Assembly: GCA_012934845.2 (NCBI GenBank)
Contig: WNNJ02001766.1
Location: 124,001-188,000, forward strand
Source of the DNA: Pomphorhynchus laevis
Lineage: Eukaryota > Acanthocephala > Palaeacanthocephala > Echinorhynchida > Pomphorhynchidae
Direction: 5' to 3'
Length of the DNA stretch: 64,000 nt
Shown: one piece after another, positions 57,543 through 64,000 of the stretch
Layout: each line of letters opens with the position of its first letter
Numbering within the stretch: the first letter of the stretch is position 1
Position numbers and translations under genes: made by a program
Notes under the pieces: model-generated
Databases searched by the model: none
Told to the model about the DNA's origin: nothing
Seen by the model: the letters and a program-made list of their open reading frames with translations, nothing else

Positions 57543-58435
57543 CTATAACTCAGTAACCAAAATTCAAATCAATTACACTATAAAGGAAGGTTATAATTAT
57601 TTAAAATTAACTTACTTTTGCTTGATTTAAAAATCGAGAATTTTCAATCAATTTAAAATATGATTATATGGTATTACAATTTATAAATATTAAAAATTAT
57701 TACAACTTATAATATATTATTTAATAAAAATTATTATAGATATTTTCTACTGTATTTTTTATTAAAAACATGTAACAATTCAGGTCGTTTTTTATCGACA
57801 TTTAAAAGTAATTTATCAAATTTAATATAATATTAATTAATTAAATTAATTAATTTACGAAATTTATTTAGAAATAGTTTACTTTAAAAAACGATAAATA
57901 AGGATATTAAATCGAAATAGTCAGAGTTAAAATTATATGATTTAAATAAACAACAAATCACTGTATATATTAATAATTAAATAGCAAACCACGAAACCAG
58001 AAAACATGAGAGCATTTTTGTTTAAAAACACCCTATGCCATTTGTGATGTTATTAAATTAGGCCATAAATAAGGCTAATTCCTTAATTATCCACAGGTGT
58101 AAATCTATATAAAAATAAAGATTTAACATGTTTGTACAGTAATTTTCAAGTCAGTTCACTTTATTAATATTGAAAGCAATAGAACTAGTGATTTTACAGC
58201 TAATTGCATGGTTGCATTGCCTACCTATAGGAACCCAATTTTAAATGTGAACATCGGCGACGTAGCGAAATAAGTACATAATATTAACATCCAGTTAAAG
58301 TATAAAATAGAACAATAAAAACAGGTTGAATTACATTCAACATCTACATATTTTAAAAAGTATTTCAAAATACATATTTACACGTGCTTGTTATATAAAA
58401 GACAATCAGGAAGAATTAAAGTTTGGAAATAATTG
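57543..58435. other. 5' flank of ELOF1 and AT-rich spacer
   Basis: No gene seen. Presumably contains the ELOF1 promoter. Confidence 0.5.
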
Positions 58436-58439
58436 AACT

Positions 58440-58800
58440 GAATTTTATGAAAAAGGACTTAAACGATTATCAGCCATGTCAGCACCATTAAGTATTACGA
58501 CCATAGGGGAAGATTGACATGCAGTGATATGTAGTGGGATAACATTAGATTTTATGAATTTAAAATTTAATATAAACATCAAGTCAATCTTAAAAATTAT
58601 GATTATGCTTTAATCTGAATATATTCGATTAAAATTTATAAACTTTAAAAATTATTATACTTTAAATAATATATATAATAATATATAATAAGATAACATG
58701 TAATAGTTTAATATAAATAAAAAGGGCTTAAAAATTATTAGCTATTTCAACGCCATTAAGTATTAATGGCGTTGGGTGCAGAATGACATGCAATTAATAC
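58440..58800. repeat. Diverged duplicate pair, one member converted to a perfect hairpin
   Basis: 58450-58525 and 58727-58800 are related (AAAAGG-CTTAAA ... CCATTAAGTATTA ... GACATGCA). In the second, CAACGCCATTAA (58748-58759) is followed after 3 nt by its perfect reverse complement (58763-58774). In the first, the same place is only quasi-palindromic. Confidence 0.6.
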
Positions 58801-58879
58801 AAATAAAAGTTTTATGAGCATCTATATTCTTAAGTATTTATTCGTTTTCATAACAAGTTCAATTCACACCCTCCGTTTA

Positions 58880-59480
58880 TGGTTCAACACAAACTTTGTA
58901 CTGACATGATAAATGGTCGGATATCATTACATTTCAAGAAAATTATACCTGATAATAATTAACGATCCATTTCGCCTATCTCTTCTAGCTTTAAAAATAA
59001 GGTACAGAGGAAATGATGAACACGAAAGCTTGTTGCCGCTCTATTCGAAATTTATATTCCGATCACTAGTAAGCAAATTTATGATACGTTCTTCATTATA
59101 TCTCTATTCGATAATACATTCAATTTATTTTGAAGGAATTGTCGCTAAAATGTCGGAATTTCACATAATAAAAATATTATTTAATCAGGAAGAATCCAGT
59201 GGTACATTCTTAAATGTAGCAGACTTTAAAATGAGCAGCAAATGCTAATTATAACAGTTGATTATTAATGATAATATACAATTTTTAATTAATTAATAAT
59301 TAAATAATTAATTATTAATTAATTATTAATGATTAATTTATTTTGCAGGAGTTGTTGCTAAATTGTCAAATTTTCACATGGTAAAAATGGTATTTAATCA
59401 GGAAGAATCCAGTGGTACATTCTTAAATGTAGACTTTAAAATGAGCAGCAAATGCTAATTATAACAGTTGATTATTAATG
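58880..59480 (+). other. Possible tandemly duplicated terminal exon
   Basis: Two related blocks, 59140-59270 and 59346-59490, each start after an acceptor-like TTTTG(A/C)AG and encode VAKMSEFHIIKILFNQEESS and VAKLSNFHMVKMVFNQEESS respectively, followed by GTFLNV and DFKMSSKC then a stop. The first is fused in frame to an upstream open stretch from 58913 (KIRYRGNDEHESLLPLYSKF). Replacement changes are mostly conservative, which favours coding. No family recognised. Confidence 0.35.
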
Positions 59481-59499
59481 ATTGACTCTCAATTAGTCC

Positions 59500-60555
59500 A
59501 AAAGAGAAAATGTTTTCGGCCAATCGAACTATTAATAGATGATAAAAAATACTTATTGATTATGCTGATTAATACAATATACAGTAGCAAAATGTATCTG
59601 ATTACTATTATATCGTATAATCAAAAAACCAGTAAACCATAAATCGCAACCCTCTAGGAAATACGAGTACATTACTTAAAAGCATGTGGTGCCTAATGAT
59701 TATTCAGACTAGTATGGATAAAGCTATAAACGATTTTTCAACAACGCGTACTTGATATGAAGACGGATAAATACATAAGAATATTAGTTATAAATTCATT
59801 GGAGCGAACAAAGTTTTAATATATTTATTTCAAAGTCGAATTTTTGATATTCCACAATATTCAGGAGTTGAGAATATCAAAAAGACGAGAATACGGGATG
59901 GCCATAGCGAATTCAGTTACTAGGCATGCTAAAAGGTTTCGGGCTTATGCGGGTAAAAGTTATAAAATTTCTCATTTAATTTCCACTTTGAAATAATTAT
60001 TCGACTTTGAAATAAATATTTTAAAACTTCACTCGCTACAATAATGTATAGCTTATAAAGTAATAAGTGAACAAACGATTTATTAACTTGATAATATAGA
60101 CAAAATAAAACTATTTAAATGTTATATTAATAAGATGCATTGGGTAAATAGTCACTTAATGACATTTTGGTAATTCATAGCGAATCTCATTGGTTTCTAT
60201 TGTCAATTAATACATTACTGTCATATGTTTAAAAGAGTTAGCCGTAAATTTAAAAGAGAGATCTTTGCTTAAATGAGATATGTCAATGTAATTTCAAAAA
60301 AAATTAAAATAATATTTATAAGTAAAAAAATTTTGGTCGATTTCAATCTCATTGAATTAAATTTTATAATTTCGTTTAACAGCTTGCTTAAATACAATGA
60401 GAATGAACACACACATATATGTGAGTCATAGGCCTCGTCACGCATTTTTATCGCCGAATTTCTGCTTTTTTAAAAAATATAAACCAAATTATGAATTAGC
60501 GTAATTCATATAATGAACAAATTACGAAAAAATAATATTTTTTAGCAGAATTCGA
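59500..60555. other. AT-rich spacer with a hammerhead-like remnant
   Basis: At 59820-59885 the minus strand reads CTGAATATTG...GGAATATC, AAAAATTCGAC with the same outer flank as the hammerhead copies; strongly decayed. No gene seen elsewhere here. Confidence 0.35.
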
Positions 60556-60559
60556 CATC

Positions 60560-61000
60560 CAAAATAGTTAAGTTTTCAATTTATTCAAAACTGTTTCGTA
60601 TCGTCAAATTCATTTAAATCTTTAATTGACACATTAGTCCGGCCACATATTAAATACGGTATTCGGACATCGTTTCATATAACCAAAGGAGAAATCGAGG
60701 ATTTTGTAAGAATTCTTAGGCGATGTAGCAAATTGAGTTTGAAATTGTATCGACAGAATTATTGGGATAGATTGTGAATTCTTAATATGCAGAGTATCCT
60801 TGCAAACTGTTTTAATTAGATATGACAGCTATGTGGCACCTGGTCAGAAACCACTAGGTGTACCCCTTTAAATACGGACAGACTCACAGGGGTTATTCTA
60901 TGACACTTAAAACTTTATCATATGATTATTACTCGAGGCTTACCAGACTATCACACATGCCGATGTAGAGATCTAAAGCTATTTAAGTCGGTAATTCAAG
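60560..61000 (+). mobile_element. CR1-like LINE C-terminal fragment
   Basis: Contains SLIDTLVRPHIKYGIRTSFH, EDFVRILRRCSKLSLKL and ILNMQSILANCF, aligning with [11 protein letters not shown] and [15 protein letters not shown] of the copy at 13140-14300. Stops interrupt it. Confidence 0.6.
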
Positions 61001-61019
61001 ATTTTGATATTCTGAACGA

Positions 61020-61645
61020 TAACTGTCTACGTTTTCATTGAAATTCGTTCATTTTGATTTGTACAATTTTGTGAGTGGACAAAACAGTTATTTTGCCTAA
61101 AGCTATGTATCAATAATAACTTATGCTGAATACCTTCATGATAGCTGACTGTGGATATTTCGTGTCCTGCTTTAGTTTCTGATAATATTAATTTTGCAAA
61201 TATTAATTTCATTAAAGCGTTTAACCAACTCGTCATCTATCCGATATGATATTCCAAATAACGTATTGTAATCTTGTTAATTCGTCAATTTGGTATTCGA
61301 AGTATCATGATACTTTTAAACTTACCATTATACGGCCACTTTCGAAGAGATCATCTCTTTATCCTTTGATATCTATTCCATACAGACCAATTTCTTATCT
61401 ATCGACAATCTCGAAACCTTTTCAACATATAATCTTACACCAAATAAGTGAATATCTGAATATAAAACACCTATTTCTATTTTCACGATCTGCTTATCGT
61501 AAACATCATTCAACCCTCACTGCATGCACTCGAACCTTCGACAATTTACTTGTCGTCAATAATAAGTGTTGGTATTTTATAGCGCTTAATCTATCTTCAG
61601 CCTTTGATATCAACGAGCATCAAATTATTCGGTTGTCTTCGTAAC
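61020..61645 (+). mobile_element. L2-like LINE fragment, second subfamily
   Basis: LVNSSIWYSKYHDTFKLTI, IRPLSKRSSLYPL, YRPISYLSTISKPFQHI, HLFLFSRSAYRKHHST, LNLSSAFDI then H and a stop at 61642. This is the RT fingers of an L2-group element, differing from the 7440-10985 family. It ends before the catalytic box. Confidence 0.65.
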
Positions 61646-61714
61646 CGATACGGTTTCTCATTTGTGCTTACAAATGGTTCGACTCTTATCTAACTCATGA
61701 TCTAACCCGCTTTT

Positions 61715-62775
61715 TCACAAGGGCAATCGTAATTCTTTGGGTGCATATAGAGGCATTGCCATTTTGAACCACAGCTATAAGTTGCTGACTCATGTTATCT
61801 ACGCACAGCTTATTAAATATCGTGAACACCAGCTTCCATTAGCAATACCGTTTTCGTCCATGTAAATCCACATATAACGCAATTGAAGTTATTAGGGATA
61901 AAATTACTCGAAATTTTGCTCAACATAAATCTACTTATATCACCTTCATCGATTTTAGCATAAATTCGGCATAATAGATCGCTCTTTATTGCTAAACAAA
62001 CTTTCTAGCAACGTGCACCTAGTTATCCGCTTCATACAGCTCATTCACGTAATACTTCAACCGAGTCGTATGAAAGGTGTTTAACGGCATAAATAGCTCT
62101 GAATTATTCACAGTAAACAGAGGCGTCTTGCAGGGCGATCCATTAAGTACGCAACGCTTCTCCATTTTTGTTGTCGATTTGCCTTCGTACCTCAGTGATT
62201 TAACGAGTACGAGCGTATGCGCACCTTATGCTGGTGATCTGGCTATATTTTCTCCAGATTTATTGTCTTTTCAGATACCCTTAAACAGTCTATCAGGTTA
62301 TTTTACTAAGAATCATTTAACCATAAAGGTACAGAAGTCCAGAGCAATTAAATTTCATCTTTTTTTTGTGGTCCTATATGTAAAAGTGATAGGTTGAGCA
62401 TTGGAAATAAAGTTCTCGAATTCTGATTTTCGTACAACTATTTGGGAGTTCTACAAAATGGTCATTCACTGAACATCTGCATCTTAAATACGCCAAAAAT
62501 GTAATCGCCACGTTCTCTGTCGAAAACCTAAGAGCGCTGTCTTTGCAGGGGTATTAAGATATTTTCAATCAATTCTGATTCCGATTGTGACTTACGCATT
62601 ACCTACTATTTGCTCGGATCTAACCCGATACAATGTTGAGCAAATAGATAAAGTGCAATGGCGGTTTGTTAAGAACGTTGTCGGAATTTCACCAAAGTGC
62701 TCTTCACGTGTAGTCGCTTTTCTTTCTTCGTTAGATCTATGCTCCAAATACATAAGGCTACATATGACTTAATCC
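61715..62775 (+). mobile_element. LINE RT fragment, same family as 930-2490
   Basis: GAYRGIAILNHSYKLLTHV (61740), then a decayed fingers region, NRGVLQGDPLSTQRFSIFV (62115, here the QGDPLS box is intact), APYAGDLAIF (catalytic AGD, lost), MTYALPTICSDLTRY and VVGISPKCSSRVVAFL (62587-62740). Frames change several times. It ends at a 13-bp snap-back hairpin (62754-62787), after which the L2 copy starts. Confidence 0.7.
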
Positions 62776-62787
62776 ATATGTAGCCTT
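62754..62787. repeat. Snap-back hairpin at a LINE/LINE junction
   Basis: AAGGCTACATATG (62754-62766), 8-nt loop, and its perfect reverse complement (62775-62787). Confidence 0.8.
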
Positions 62788-62789
62788 AA

Positions 62790-64000
62790 ATACATATGGC
62801 TTCTCCTTACGCACTGTATCATGGTTTTCTTCATATCTATCAAACCGTGCTCTTCGCGTGTGTTCTAACTATTCTCTTTCCCAGTCTTGCATCCCGTCCG
62901 GTGTTCAACAAGGCTCCGTATTAGGTCCTTGGCTTTTATCTCTTCTTCTCGGTGATATGTCTTCTATTTCTCATACATTTAACTTCCATGTTATGCAATA
63001 TGCTGATGACATTCTAATCCATGTTCATGCACCTGCTTATCGTATTCATGATCTTAGTGTTTCTGCTTCCAACTATTTTGCCTCAATTTTCAATCATATT
63101 TCTTCTCTTCGTCTTACTCTAAATCCTAATAAATCCAAAATAATGTGGATCATTCCTCGACGCCCCGGCTTAAAATCTCCCTCCGTATTATAAAATTCTA
63201 CAATTCTTCTTATCGTTAACAATCTCGTTTTCATAGGATTTCGACAGCAGACTTTCACTTAAGCATTTCGTTAGAGATAAAGTACGTTCATCTACCCTGA
63301 TTCACCGCAACCTCCGTCAAATTCGTAGATTTTGACGGAGGTTGATAGATTGATAGATTTTCCTTCTTGTATGACTCTTATCTTTTCTTTTCTTTTCTCA
63401 AGGCTCGATTACTGTCTTAGTCTATTTTCCTACTCACCTAAATATAATGTTCTTTCACTAAAACGCATAGTAAATGCAGCCGTCTGAATTCTCCTCCGTC
63501 TTCGTCGTTTTGATCATACATCTCACCATTTTGCTTCTCTCGATTTGTCTACAATTTATTGTCGTGTTCAAATTCGTCTTCTTATCGTTGCTTTCCGCCT
63601 TGTAACTCTTCATACCCCTTCATTTCTCAATCTTCCTTTTCTTGATAATTCTCGTCCTGTTTACTGTTCCTTGCGTTCATGTAATTCCCATCTTTTACAT
63701 GTCCCAAACTACTCTACCTCCTTTGGACTCCGCTCATTCATTGTGGTTCCTTCCTCAACGCCCTGGCTTATAACATCCCTCCATATCATTAAATTCTACA
63801 ATTCTTCCTATCATTAACAATCTCGTTTTCCTAGGCTTCCATTTCGACAATCAACTTTCACTTAAACCTTGCGTTAGAGATAAAGTACGCTCATCCACTC
63901 TAATTCTCCGCAACCTCCGTCAAGTTCGTAGATTGATCGATTTCCCATTATGTATGATTCTCATATCTTCCCTTATTTTCTCAAGACTTGATTACTGTCT
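62790..64000 (+). mobile_element. L2-like LINE with partial tandem duplication, runs off the window
   Basis: Same family as 7440-10985: PSGVQQGSVLGPWLLSLL, FHVMQYADDILIHVHAP (62985, catalytic YADD), LTLNPNKSKIM, LLIVAFRLVTLHTPSF and HVPNYSTSFGLRSF (63700). From 63745 the sequence repeats what was seen from 63148 (CCTCAACGCCCTGGCTTA versus CCTCGACGCCCCGGCTTA, then GTTAGAGATAAAGTACG in both), an offset of 597 bp continuing to the window end. At 63308-63344 CAACCTCCGTCAAA is followed by a 9-nt loop and its reverse complement, absent from the sister copy near 63912. Confidence 0.75.

Noticed and set aside
1-64000. LTR retrotransposons, retroviruses or Polintons
   Set aside because: No protease, integrase, capsid or LTR pair recognised; the RTs seen are all non-LTR or Penelope type.

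Overview
Host genome. The window is AT-rich nuclear DNA from an invertebrate animal. Host genes have canonical GT-AG introns in two size classes: very short (44, 46, 53 and 61 bp) and very long (up to about 11.7 kb), with two of about 720-730 bp between. Most of the sequence is retroelement debris: CR1/L2-like LINEs, LINEs with a restriction-like endonuclease, and Penelope-like elements. Two host genes have a splice-acceptor-like sequence directly before the start codon, which would fit spliced-leader trans-splicing. A flatworm-like animal is a reasonable guess, but the species cannot be fixed from this window.

Host genes, found by reading exons and splice sites. (1) RNASEH2C, + strand, 5512-11840, three exons. 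(2) DPH5 diphthine synthase, + strand, 12676-37305, at least seven exons over 24.6 kb. (3) A neuronal-calcium-sensor-family EF-hand gene, - strand, 40123-48536, three exons giving 197 aa. (4) An intronless divergent beta-tubulin, + strand, 54698-56056. (5) ELOF1, - strand, 56554-57542, two exons giving 85 aa. An unrecognised acidic 188-codon ORF (44744-45307) lies inside the first intron of the calcium-sensor gene on the opposite strand.

Mobile layer. 0.9-2.5 kb: a LINE reverse transcriptase. 2.6-5.5 kb: a Penelope-like element of the permuted Naiad type (GIY-YIG nuclease, CxC linker, then RT), whose tail stops about 50 bp before the RNASEH2C start codon. 5.9-11 kb: L2-like LINEs inside RNASEH2C intron 2. 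13-36 kb: DPH5 introns holding CR1 LINEs (one nearly full length, 17.9-22.6 kb), four copies of two restriction-like-endonuclease LINE families, a MITE and a 4.2-kb satellite of 73-bp units. 37.4-38.2 kb: a Penelope-like GIY-YIG fragment with inverted flanks. 39-54 kb: more endonuclease LINE copies, Naiad tails, a tRNA-like SINE and a beta-tubulin pseudogene fragment. 60-64 kb: nested CR1, LINE and L2 fragments.

Most notable. A dispersed family of hammerhead-ribozyme-like sequences (three stem II versions, about a dozen copies, often in inverted pairs) runs through the window, and one copy adjoins the GIY-YIG Penelope fragment. The Naiad tail carries a conserved interleaved stem pattern (possible pseudoknot), and the 73-bp satellite appears to be an amplified piece of that same tail. 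Perfect snap-back hairpins recur at or near element junctions, and two of them have a non-hairpin sister copy in the window.
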